Positions 17,914 to 25,307 of a stretch of 64,000 nucleotides of DNA are shown in pieces. A model generated the notes under the pieces. It saw only the letters and a list, made by a program, of their open reading frames with translations, was not told the DNA's origin and searched no databases. Source of the DNA: Salinarimonas sp. (lineage in GTDB: Bacteria > Pseudomonadota > Alphaproteobacteria > Rhizobiales > Beijerinckiaceae); the NCBI RefSeq assembly GCF_040111675.1, contig NZ_CP157794.1, forward strand, positions 4,937,501 to 5,001,500, written 5' to 3'. The position numbers were made by a program, and so were the translations under genes. Every line of letters begins with the position of its first letter. Within the stretch, counting starts at the first letter, position 1.

Positions 17914-17979
17914 GCGTCCTCCGTGATGTGTCCGAAGGGGAACGCCGCGCTCGGCGGATGGATGCGCCGCGTCTGCGCC

Positions 17980-18345
17980 TCAACCCGTCCGTACGGCGTC
18001 GATCGGGGTCGCGAGCCCGGTGAGGACACGATAGGGCCCGGCGCGGGGCGGCGCGGGGAAGACGATCACCTCGGCGCTCGGCCGGGCGGGAACCGCCGTC
18101 GGCGGCGCGGGCGCGGCGACGGCGAACACGGCGCGCACGATCGCCCGGCGCCGCAGCGTCGCCGTGATCTCCTCGGCCACCATGCGCCAGAGCCGCGCCT
18201 CGAGCCGCGCGCCCTCGCCGCGCGCCTCCCAGGCCGCGGTGTGGGCGACGAAGAAGGCCTCCTCGCCGTGCGTGTCGAGCAAAGCGTCGGCGAGGCGAAG
18301 TGCGTTGAACCTGGTGGGACGGCGGCGCCAGAACGAGCGGAGCAA
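17980..18345 (-). CDS. hypothetical protein, possible TTG start
   Basis: I do not recognise this gene. The most protein-like stretch runs from MLRSFWRRRPTRFNALRLAD through a helical part ending MVAEEITATLRRR, then a Pro/Ala-rich linker (VAAPAPPTAVPARPS) and a short tail. It has 121 aa if translation begins at the TTG at 18345, which has GGGAG about nine bases upstream. The frame is open further upstream with no good start. Codon position bias looks coding but the gene is short, so it may be misassigned. No signal peptide or membrane segment is evident. Confidence 0.45.
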   Translation of the reverse strand: MLRSFWRRRPTRFNALRLADALLDTHGEEAFFVAHTAAWEARGEGARLEARLWRMVAEEITATLRRRAIVRAVFAVAAPAPPTAVPARPSAEVIVFPAPPRAGPYRVLTGLATPIDAVRTG

Positions 18346-18732
18346 GACCCAGTCTCCCGAACGAATCCTTTGCCGTTGACATAAGTCACGTGCGGCTGCG
18401 GCGGGGCCATGGTCGCATCCGTTCCGCGCTGGGGATCGCGTCAGTTCGCTCCGGATCGGAAGCGATGGGCGCGCATTCCCACCACCCGCGGCATGCCGTG
18501 ACGGCGTTAACCGAGTTTCCGTAAGGTCGGCGCCAGTCACGGAGCGATCACCGCTGCGCACGAAAGCACATTGTCTTGCGAGGAAATTCCCATCCGAGGA
18601 ATTAAGCGTTTCTTAGGGAGCATTATGTACGTTTTCGTACGTTACGGTCGAGACAATGAAGCCGCAGCAGGCCGGCGGACCGGAAGCTCATGACGATCGC
18701 GACGAGAGGTCGCGAGACTGGAGTTGGACGAC
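18346..18732. other. 387-base intergenic region upstream of the PAS chemoreceptor gene
   Basis: No convincing gene here. The stretch from about 18590 to 18660 is clearly lower in GC than its surroundings (ATTAAGCG, CATTATG), which suggests the promoter of the downstream signalling genes. It holds the inverted repeat GTACG-TTTT-CGTAC at 18627-18640. An isolated TTGACA at 18376-18381 has no matching -10 at the right distance. Confidence 0.5.
18627..18640. promoter_or_regulatory. short palindrome, candidate operator or hairpin
   Basis: GTACG (18627-18631), TTTT, CGTAC (18636-18640), lying in an AT-richer segment about 93 bases before the chemoreceptor ATG. The symmetry is perfect over five bases each side. 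It could be a regulator site or a small RNA hairpin; the length is too short to decide. Confidence 0.3.
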
Positions 18733-19998
18733 ATGGCCCTGTTTACGCTCGCGCGCCGCCCGGCGCGCGCAACGCACGCGCACGCCTCCGCGCCGGAGGC
18801 CGTGCACCCTCCAGCGCCGGACCCGACGGCGTTGCTCGACGCCCTGCCCGTCAACGTTCTCGCCCTCGACCCGCAGACCGGGACGATCACCTACGCCAAC
18901 CGGCGCAGCGTCGAGACCCTGACGAGCATCCAGGATCACCTCCCCGCCGGCGTCGACCCGATGGCGATGGTGGGCACCTCCTTCGACGTCTTCCACAAGA
19001 ACCCGGCGCATCAGCGCGCCATCGTCGCCGATCCGAACCGCCTGCCCTGGCGGGCCAAGATCAAGCTCGGTCCCGAGCGCATGGATCTGCACGTGTCCGC
19101 CGTCTACGACGGGCGAGGGCGCTATATCGCGGCCGCGCTCACGTGGTCGGTGATCACGAGCCTCACGCGCTCGGTCGAGACCTTCGAGGAGACGATGCGC
19201 GCGGCGCTGGAAGACGTCGCCGGCGCGAGCGGCGCCATGCGCCAGGCCGCCGGCGAGGTGCAGGAGGCCACGGCCGAGACGTCCCGCTCCGTGGCGAGCT
19301 CTTCGACGGGCGCCGAGGAGGCGAGCGCGAACGTGCAGGCCGTCGCGGCGGCGGCCGAGGAACTCGACACCTCCATCGCCGAGATCGGCCGGCAGGTCGC
19401 CGAGGCGGGCAAGGTCACGCAGGACGCCGTCGCGGCCGCCCGCGAGGGCTCGCAGAACGTCGAGGCGCTGGCGGAGGCCTCGCGCCGCATCGGCGAGATC
19501 GTGTCCCTCATCCAGACCATCGCGGGCCAGACGAACCTGCTCGCCCTCAACGCCACGATCGAGGCGGCGCGCGCCGGAGAGGCCGGCAAGGGCTTCGCCG
19601 TGGTGGCCGCCGAGGTGAAGACGCTCGCCGGCCAGACCGCCAAGGCCACCGAGGAGATCGCCGCCCAGATCGCCGCGATCCAGGCCGCGACGGACCAGAC
19701 GGTGGGCGCCATCGGCCGCGTGTCGGAGATCATCGAGCGCGTCGACCAGTCGTCGATGGCGATCTCGGCCGCGGTGGAGCAGCAGGCGGTGACGACGAGC
19801 GAGATCGCCCGGAACGTCAGCGAAGCGGCGACCGGCACGGGCTCGGTGAGCCAGTCGCTGGCGCAGGTCCACTCGATCGCCGAGCGCTCGGGCGGCGCCG
19901 CGGAAAGCGTGCTCGACGCCATCGGCGACGTCGAGCGCCAATCGGACCGGGTCTCGCAGGCGGTGGCCCGCTTCCTCGAGGACGTCAGGCGAATCTGA
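18733..19998 (+). CDS. soluble PAS-domain methyl-accepting chemotaxis protein
   Basis: Chemoreceptor of 421 aa with no membrane segment, so it should signal from the cytoplasm. One PAS-type domain lies at about residues 30-145 (ALPVNVLALDP, then TSFDVFHKNPAHQR, ending LTWSVIT). A methyl-accepting signalling domain follows, with the conserved hairpin tip near TIAGQTNLLALNATIEAARA and GKGFAVVAAEVK. The ATG at 18733 is chosen because GGAG lies nine bases upstream; a TTG three codons earlier sits directly on that GGAG. The same PAS module occurs twice in the receptor at 41187-42668. It is followed after 20 bases by a GGDEF-EAL gene, probably in one operon. Its input signal is unknown. Confidence 0.9.
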   Translation: MALFTLARRPARATHAHASAPEAVHPPAPDPTALLDALPVNVLALDPQTGTITYANRRSVETLTSIQDHLPAGVDPMAMVGTSFDVFHKNPAHQRAIVADPNRLPWRAKIKLGPERMDLHVSAVYDGRGRYIAAALTWSVITSLTRSVETFEETMRAALEDVAGASGAMRQAAGEVQEATAETSRSVASSSTGAEEASANVQAVAAAAEELDTSIAEIGRQVAEAGKVTQDAVAAAREGSQNVEALAEASRRIGEIVSLIQTIAGQTNLLALNATIEAARAGEAGKGFAVVAAEVKTLAGQTAKATEEIAAQIAAIQAATDQTVGAIGRVSEIIERVDQSSMAISAAVEQQAVTTSEIARNVSEAATGTGSVSQSLAQVHSIAERSGGAAESVLDAIGDVERQSDRVSQAVARFLEDVRRI

Positions 19999-20018
19999 GG
20001 CGAGCGCTGGAGCGGCGG

Positions 20019-22274
20019 ATGGTCATGGACGCGATGAGAGATCCGGTGCGGGACGACATCCCCTCGCCCGAGCGCGCGCCGACGGAGCCGGAGCAGCGGA
20101 GCGCGCCGGCCTCCGGCTCCGTCGAGATCGAGCTCGCCCGCTACGCCTCGGAGCTCGACGCCTTTCGCGCCGCGCTCGACCGCCAGGCGATCGTCGCCGT
20201 CACCGATCGGCGTGGCGCGATCACGCTCGTCAACGATCTGTTCTGCCGCATCAGCGGCTACCGACGCGACGAGCTGATCGGCCGCAATCACCGCATCCTC
20301 AACTCGGGCCACCACCCGCGCCGCTTCTTCGTCTCGATGTGGCGCACCATCGCGGACGGGCGCATCTGGCACGGCGAGATCTGCAACCGCGCCAAGGACG
20401 GGCGGCTCTACTGGGTCGACACCACCATCGTGCCGCGGCGCGGGGCGGACGGGCGCATCGAGAGCTACGTCTCGGTGCGCTACGACATCACGGAGCGCAA
20501 GCAGGCCGAGGCGGCGCTCGCCGACGAGGCGCGGCGGCGCGCCCGGGCCGAGACGCTGGTGCGGGAAATCCTGGACGCGATCCCCGACGGCGTCGCCGCC
20601 TTCGATGCGGAAGACCGTCTGGTCCTCTCCAACCGCGCCTTTCGGCGGCTCTACGGCGCCGGCCCGGCAGGGGCGAGCGACGGGCTGACGTTCCGCGAGA
20701 TCGCGGAACGCTGCCTCGCCGACGGTCGCTTCCCGGAGGTCGGCCGCTCGCCTTCGGAGACGGCGGCGTGGCTCGACGCGCGGCTGCGCGAGCATCGCAG
20801 GCCCGGCCGGCGCCATATCCGCCAGCTCTCGGACGGGCGCTGGCTGCAGGTTCGCGAGCGGCGCTCGCCGAGCGGGCACATCGTCAGCGTCTCCTCCGAC
20901 GTGACCGCGCTGAAGCGCGCCGAGCTCGCCGTGAAGCAGCGCGCCGAGCGCGACGCCCTCACCGGCCTGTACAACCGCGCCGCCTTCGGCGAGCGGCTCG
21001 AGCGCATGCTGTGCGACGACCGTCGCACCAAGCCGGGCGCCCTCGTCGTCGTCGACGTGGACGGCTTCAAGGCCGTCAACGACACGCACGGCCACGACGT
21101 CGGCGACGCGCTGCTCGGCGCCGTCGCCGAGCGCCTGCGCGCCGGGGTGCGGCGCGGCGACGTCGTCGCGCGGCTGGGCGGCGACGAGTTCGCCCTGATC
21201 CTGCCGGGCGTGACCCGGCCCCGGACGGCGGAGGACCTGCTCGGCAGGCTGCTGGCCCAGCTCGGCGCGCCGCTCGACCTGCCCGGCCGCACCCTGTTTC
21301 CCTCCGTGAGCCTCGGCTGCGCCTTCTTTCCCGAGCACGGCGCGACGCCCGACGCCGCGATGAAGGCGGCCGATCTCGCCCTCTACGAAGCGAAGGCGGC
21401 CGCCGAGGCGCGCGGCCGCGAGACCGGGGGGCGCGGCCGCTTCCGCCTGTTCGCGCCGGCCCTGCGCGAGAGCGAGACGCGCCGGCGCGCTCTGGTCGCC
21501 GGCCTGCGCGAGGCGCTCGTGCGCGACGAGATCGTCGTCGCGCTCCAGCCGCAAGTGACGCTGCGCGATGCGCGCCATGCGGGCTTCGAGGCCCTGGCGC
21601 GCTGGCGGCGCGGCGGCGAGGTCGTCCCTCCCGCGGCCTTCATCCCGATCGCCGAGGAGGCGAACCTGATCGGCGCGGTCGGCGGCGTCGTGCTCGATCG
21701 GGCGCTCGCGCTCGTGCGCCGGCATATCGACGCCGGCGCCGCGCCGGGCCGCGTCGCGGTCAACGTCGCGGCCGCGCAGCTCAAGGACGAGCGCTTCGTC
21801 GAGGAGGTGTCCGCCGCGCTCGCCCGTCACCGGCTCACCCCGGCCGCGCTCGAGATCGAGATCACCGAGACCGTGCTCCTCGACCGCGCGGCAGCCGAGA
21901 TCGGCGGCACCCTCGCCCGACTGCGGGCGCTCGGCGTGGGGATCGCCCTCGACGATTTCGGCACCGGCTACGCCTCGCTGGCGCACCTGCGGCGCTTCCC
22001 CGTGGACCGACTCAAGATCGATCGCGGTTTCGTCGAGGGGATCGGCCGCGACGCCGATGCGGACGCGCTCGTCGGCGGCATCGTCGACCTCGCGCACGGT
22101 CTCGCGCTCGAGGTCGTGGCCGAGGGTATCGAGACCCCGGCCCAGCGCGCGGCGCTCGCGCGGATGGGCTGCGACGTCGGTCAGGGATACCTGTTCGCGC
22201 CGCCGCTGCCGCCCGAGGAGATCGGGACCTATCTGGAGCGCATGCGACCGTCGTCCCTGGCGGCGGCCGGGTGA
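20019..22274 (+). CDS. PAS-PAS-GGDEF-EAL protein (c-di-GMP synthesis/turnover)
   Basis: Bifunctional-type c-di-GMP enzyme of 751 aa, apparently soluble. A PAS/PAC unit lies near residues 50-165 (AIVAVTDRRGAITLVNDLF, closing with VRYDITERKQAE), and a second PAS-like unit near 180-300. The GGDEF domain has RLGGDEF intact, with RRGD five residues before it, a textbook product-inhibition site. The EAL domain has FEALARW, VNVAAAQL, EIEITET, LDDFGTGYASL and LKIDRGF, so the phosphodiesterase site also looks complete. The start is the ATG with GGAG eight bases upstream. It lies 20 bases behind the chemoreceptor gene. Which activity dominates cannot be read from sequence. Confidence 0.93.
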   Translation: MVMDAMRDPVRDDIPSPERAPTEPEQRSAPASGSVEIELARYASELDAFRAALDRQAIVAVTDRRGAITLVNDLFCRISGYRRDELIGRNHRILNSGHHPRRFFVSMWRTIADGRIWHGEICNRAKDGRLYWVDTTIVPRRGADGRIESYVSVRYDITERKQAEAALADEARRRARAETLVREILDAIPDGVAAFDAEDRLVLSNRAFRRLYGAGPAGASDGLTFREIAERCLADGRFPEVGRSPSETAAWLDARLREHRRPGRRHIRQLSDGRWLQVRERRSPSGHIVSVSSDVTALKRAELAVKQRAERDALTGLYNRAAFGERLERMLCDDRRTKPGALVVVDVDGFKAVNDTHGHDVGDALLGAVAERLRAGVRRGDVVARLGGDEFALILPGVTRPRTAEDLLGRLLAQLGAPLDLPGRTLFPSVSLGCAFFPEHGATPDAAMKAADLALYEAKAAAEARGRETGGRGRFRLFAPALRESETRRRALVAGLREALVRDEIVVALQPQVTLRDARHAGFEALARWRRGGEVVPPAAFIPIAEEANLIGAVGGVVLDRALALVRRHIDAGAAPGRVAVNVAAAQLKDERFVEEVSAALARHRLTPAALEIEITETVLLDRAAAEIGGTLARLRALGVGIALDDFGTGYASLAHLRRFPVDRLKIDRGFVEGIGRDADADALVGGIVDLAHGLALEVVAEGIETPAQRAALARMGCDVGQGYLFAPPLPPEEIGTYLERMRPSSLAAAG

Positions 22275-22278
22275 GCCA

Positions 22279-22593
22279 TCACAAGGACTCGAGAGCCCGC
22301 TTGGCTTCGGAGAGGGCGTCGTCCACGGCGAGCGCTTGCCTTCGGGCGATGTCGAAAATGCGGGGGACTGAAGCCGAATCCTCGCTCAGGTAGTAGTCGT
22401 CGCCGACACTTTCGAGCTGACGGCCATGATCGTTCAACAGCGCGAGCGTCACCCGGCCGCGATCCCGGCGGACCTCGATCATGTATCGCGACGTCAACGA
22501 TGCCGTGAAGACATCCGTCCCGAGTTCCTCCCAGGCCAGCTTTCCGGCCTGCGACTTCTCCGCAATCGTCGGCAAAAGGTCAGCGAGCTTCAT
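22279..22593 (-). CDS. hypothetical protein, 104 aa
   Basis: Not recognised. A short soluble protein with mixed alpha/beta character: MKLADLLPTIAEKSQAGK at the start, a central beta-rich part (YMIEVRRDRGRVTLALLNDH) and a helical C-terminus (DDALSEAKRALESL). The ATG start overlaps by 14 bases the end of the upstream gene on the same strand, so the two are probably cotranslated. Base composition is less GC-rich than the flanking core genes, which suggests acquired DNA. Its stop is 4 bases from the end of the convergent GGDEF-EAL gene. Confidence 0.6.
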   Translation of the reverse strand: MKLADLLPTIAEKSQAGKLAWEELGTDVFTASLTSRYMIEVRRDRGRVTLALLNDHGRQLESVGDDYYLSEDSASVPRIFDIARRQALAVDDALSEAKRALESL

Positions 22594-22957
22594 CGGCTAT
22601 TCCCTCGGCGTCGTATATATAGCGCAGGCGCGCGGCTTGTGCATGGAGGATTTCGGCGATCGCACGCGCCTCGGTCGCGCGCTCGACCGCGTGTGTGAAC
22701 TCACCTCGGTCGTCGTCGATCATCACGGCCTCGGACAGGGCGGCCATCCGCCTCACAGCGCGACGCAACGCTCGCCGCTCCGGGCTTCCGTCCACCAGCA
22801 TCTCGACGACGCGCGCGCAGTCCCGGCGGCTGATGTCGAGGCACAGGAGGGCGAGCTTGTATTCGCGCCTTGCGATCTTGTCCTGTCCTGTTTCCAGCAG
22901 CGAAAGAGCATTGTTCAGCTCGATGAGCCGCTCGCGCGCGACGATCGTCAGCCGCAT
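22580..22957 (-). CDS. hypothetical helical protein, possibly the C-terminal part of a split gene
   Basis: Not recognised by name. It has 125 aa, almost entirely helical, opening MRLTIVARERLIELNNAL and continuing with RREYKLALLCLDISRRDC. The ATG lies eight bases upstream of the stop codon of the small membrane-protein gene before it (the two overlap as ATGCGGCTGA). The residues just before that stop (RRAAEAARDAA) and the first residues of this protein would join smoothly as one helix, so a single ancestral protein cut by a frameshift is plausible. The alternative is two coupled genes. It overlaps the next gene downstream by 14 bases. Confidence 0.55.
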   Translation of the reverse strand: MRLTIVARERLIELNNALSLLETGQDKIARREYKLALLCLDISRRDCARVVEMLVDGSPERRALRRAVRRMAALSEAVMIDDDRGEFTHAVERATEARAIAEILHAQAARLRYIYDAEGIADEAR

Positions 22958-23142
22958 CCGGACGCGGCGTCCCGCGCGGCCTCGGCGGCGCGACGGGTCC
23001 TGTTCAGCTGCCAGAGCGCGAACGCGAGCCCCACCGTCGTGATGACGAGAGAAATCCATGTGGCGGATCCGACGCTGAACGGATCGGTCGCGACGAACAC
23101 GACCCAATTCAAGAACGCCCCGTTCGGCTCCGTCGCCTGCAA
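22948..23142 (-). CDS. small single-pass membrane protein, possibly the N-terminal part of a split gene
   Basis: A 64-aa protein with one hydrophobic helix at about residues 28-45 (TWISLVITTVGLAFALW) followed by a basic, alanine-rich helix (QLNRTRRAAEAARDA). I know this layout as the N-terminus of larger bacterial proteins of unknown function in which a cytoplasmic helical domain follows directly. Here the frame stops shortly after the helix, while such a helical domain begins in the next frame. Either a frameshift has split one gene or the overlap couples two genes. The ATG start is the only one available after an upstream run without clear coding signal. Confidence 0.5.
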   Translation of the reverse strand: MQATEPNGAFLNWVVFVATDPFSVGSATWISLVITTVGLAFALWQLNRTRRAAEAARDAASGCG

Positions 23143-23220
23143 GTCAGCCCCCGCCGCAAGAAAGCAGCGCCAGAGTAGCAGAAGCGTCGCCTATGCCAAG
23201 CTGCTATGGTGCGCCGCGCC

Positions 23221-23976
23221 TTACCGATGCACCCCCACCATCGCGGTGAGCCCGCCGTCGATGGGGAGCGTCGCGCCGGTGATGTAGGCGGCGGGAGGCG
23301 TCATCAGGAAGGCGGCGAGGCCCGCGACCTCCTCGGGGCGGCAGAAGCGGCCGGCGGGGATCTGCTTTTCCATGCTCTCGCGATAGGGGGCGTAGGGCGC
23401 CAGCATGTCGGTGTCGACGAAGCCCGGCGCGATGACGTTGACGGTCACGCCGCGCTTGGCCGTCTCGATGGCGAGCGTGCGGGCATAGGCGATCAACGCG
23501 CCCTTGGTGGCGGCGTAGGCCGAGTTGCCCTGCGTCGCCTGGAGCGCCGCGATCGAGCCGATGCCGACGATGCGTCCGGCCCGCGCCCGCAGCATCGGGC
23601 GCATCAGCGCCTTGCACAGGCGGGTGAAGGCGAAGAAGTTCACCTGCATGGCCGCCTCGGCCTTGTCCTGCGCCATCATCGCCGCGAGGGCGTCGTAGGA
23701 CTGGCCGGCATTGTGGACGAAGCCGAAGAAGGCCTCGCCCTCGATCGTCTCGCAGAAGGCCTCGACGGCCGCCTTGTCGGCGAGGTCGAGCGGGCGCGCC
23801 TCGACCGTGACGCCCGGATGCGCCGCGCCCACCTCGCCCGCCAGCGCCTGCGCCTGATCGGCGGAGGAGCGGTAGGTGAAGACGACGTCGTGGCCTTGCG
23901 CCGCCATGGCGCGGACGATCGCCGCCCCGACGCCCTTGGCGCCGCCGGTGACGAGGATGCGGGTGCGGTCGGTCAT
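23221..23976 (-). CDS. SDR family 3-oxoacyl-ACP reductase-like protein (FabG-like)
   Basis: Short-chain dehydrogenase of 251 aa, last gene of the very-long-chain fatty acid operon. NADP site TGGAKGVGAAI near residues 10-20, HNAG near 88, catalytic YAATK near 153-157, and the usual C-terminal ITGATLPIDGG. A GGAGGCGACG ribosome site precedes the ATG. By position it should supply the ketoreduction step on AcpXL-bound acyl chains. In Rhizobium leguminosarum the corresponding place is held by an alcohol dehydrogenase-like gene (adh2XL) and lpxXL; neither is seen here. Function in the cluster is inferred from context. Confidence 0.85.
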   Translation of the reverse strand: MTDRTRILVTGGAKGVGAAIVRAMAAQGHDVVFTYRSSADQAQALAGEVGAAHPGVTVEARPLDLADKAAVEAFCETIEGEAFFGFVHNAGQSYDALAAMMAQDKAEAAMQVNFFAFTRLCKALMRPMLRARAGRIVGIGSIAALQATQGNSAYAATKGALIAYARTLAIETAKRGVTVNVIAPGFVDTDMLAPYAPYRESMEKQIPAGRFCRPEEVAGLAAFLMTPPAAYITGATLPIDGGLTAMVGVHR

Positions 23977-23992
23977 CGTCGCCTCCGTGCGC

Positions 23993-25276
23993 TCAGCTCG
24001 GCTCGGCGGAAAGCACGAGGCAGGTGTTCTGGCCGCCGAAGCCGAAGGAGTTCGACAGGATGCGGGTCACCCTCGCCTCGCGCGCCTCGTTCGGCACGAC
24101 GTCCAGCGGAATGGCCGGGTCCGGGACGCGGTAGTTGATCGTGGGCGGGATCACCCCCTCGCGGATGGTCATCAGCGAGACCACCGCCTCCACCGCGCCG
24201 GCGGCGGTGAGGGTGTGGCCGATCATCGACTTGTTGGAGGAGATCGGCACGCTTTTCATGCGCTCGCCGAGAACCGCCATCAGGCCCATCGACTCCATCT
24301 TGTCGTTCTCGGGCGTGCCGGTGCCGTGGGCGTTCACGGTGTCGATCGCGTCCGGCGTCACGCCCGCGTCGTGAAGCGCCGCCGCGATCGCCGCGACGAT
24401 CGGCGCGCCGTCCGGCGAGGAGCGGGTGCGGTGGAAGCCGTCGCCCTTCTCGCCGGCGCCGAGCACGTAGCCGAGGATCTCCGCCCCGCGGGCATGGGCG
24501 TGCTCCGCGCTCTCGAGCACCAGCGCCGCCGCGCCCTCGCCCATGACGAAACCGTCGCGGTTCTTGGAGAAGGGCTTTGCCGCCTCCTCGGGGATCTCGT
24601 TCTGGGTCGAGAGCGCCGAGAGCAGCGAGAACCGGATCAACGCCTCGGCATGGACCGAGCCGTCGGTGCCGATGCACAGCGCCGCCGGCGCCTCGCCGCG
24701 GCGGATCGCCTCGACGCCGAGCTGGATCGCGGTCGCGCCCGACGAGCAGGCGGTGGAGAGCGAGATCGGCGAGCCCTTGGTGCCGAAGCGGTCGGCGAGA
24801 TGGTCGGCGACGGTGCCGAACAGGAAGAGGTCGTGCCAGGCCTGGAACTCGCCGGTGGCCGCCGCCTTCAGGAGGTCCGTATAGGTGACGTCGCCCGCCT
24901 GGCCCGAGGCCTCGGCGAGCGCGCGGCGCTGCGGCCATTCGATCTCGACCGGCGGCACGGCGACGAAGAGCGCGCCCGGAAAGTCGCCGAGCGGCAGGCC
25001 GGACTGTGCGACGGCCTCGTTCGCGGCGGTCGTGGCGAGGCGCTCGGAGAGCTTCGGCGCGCAGAAGTCCTCCGCGCCCTCGAAATCGACGGTGCCGGCG
25101 ATGGTGGTGCGCAAGCCCTCCGTCGGAAAGCGCGTGATGCGGTGGATGCCGGAGCGCCCCGCGGTGAGGGCGGCCCAGTTCGCGGCCTTGCCCTCGCCGA
25201 GCGAGGTGATCACCCCCATGCCGGTGACGGCGACGAGGGGGCGGCCGAAACGGTCCGTGGTCATCGGCTCGGGCAT
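23993..25276 (-). CDS. fabF1XL: beta-ketoacyl-ACP synthase, FabF1XL-type
   Basis: Condensing enzyme of 427 aa that elongates acyl chains on the special carrier protein AcpXL. The full catalytic triad is present: Cys177 in STACSSGA, His in NAHGTGTPEN, and His in SMIGHTLTAAG. The C-terminal FGFGGQN glycine motif is typical of KAS II. It lies directly downstream of fabF2XL (31 bases) and upstream of the FabG-like gene (16 bases), all on one strand. Such clusters build the 27-hydroxyoctacosanoate of rhizobial lipid A. I infer that it forms a pair with FabF2XL, which lacks the cysteine. Confidence 0.9.
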   Translation of the reverse strand: MPEPMTTDRFGRPLVAVTGMGVITSLGEGKAANWAALTAGRSGIHRITRFPTEGLRTTIAGTVDFEGAEDFCAPKLSERLATTAANEAVAQSGLPLGDFPGALFVAVPPVEIEWPQRRALAEASGQAGDVTYTDLLKAAATGEFQAWHDLFLFGTVADHLADRFGTKGSPISLSTACSSGATAIQLGVEAIRRGEAPAALCIGTDGSVHAEALIRFSLLSALSTQNEIPEEAAKPFSKNRDGFVMGEGAAALVLESAEHAHARGAEILGYVLGAGEKGDGFHRTRSSPDGAPIVAAIAAALHDAGVTPDAIDTVNAHGTGTPENDKMESMGLMAVLGERMKSVPISSNKSMIGHTLTAAGAVEAVVSLMTIREGVIPPTINYRVPDPAIPLDVVPNEAREARVTRILSNSFGFGGQNTCLVLSAEPS

Positions 25277-25307
25277 GCGCTGCTCCCTCGGCTCGTCCCT
25301 TGGTCCT

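Noticed and set aside
18376..18381. Perfect TTGACA as a promoter -35
   Set aside because: No -10-like hexamer at 16-19 bases on the same strand and no gene starting nearby in that direction.
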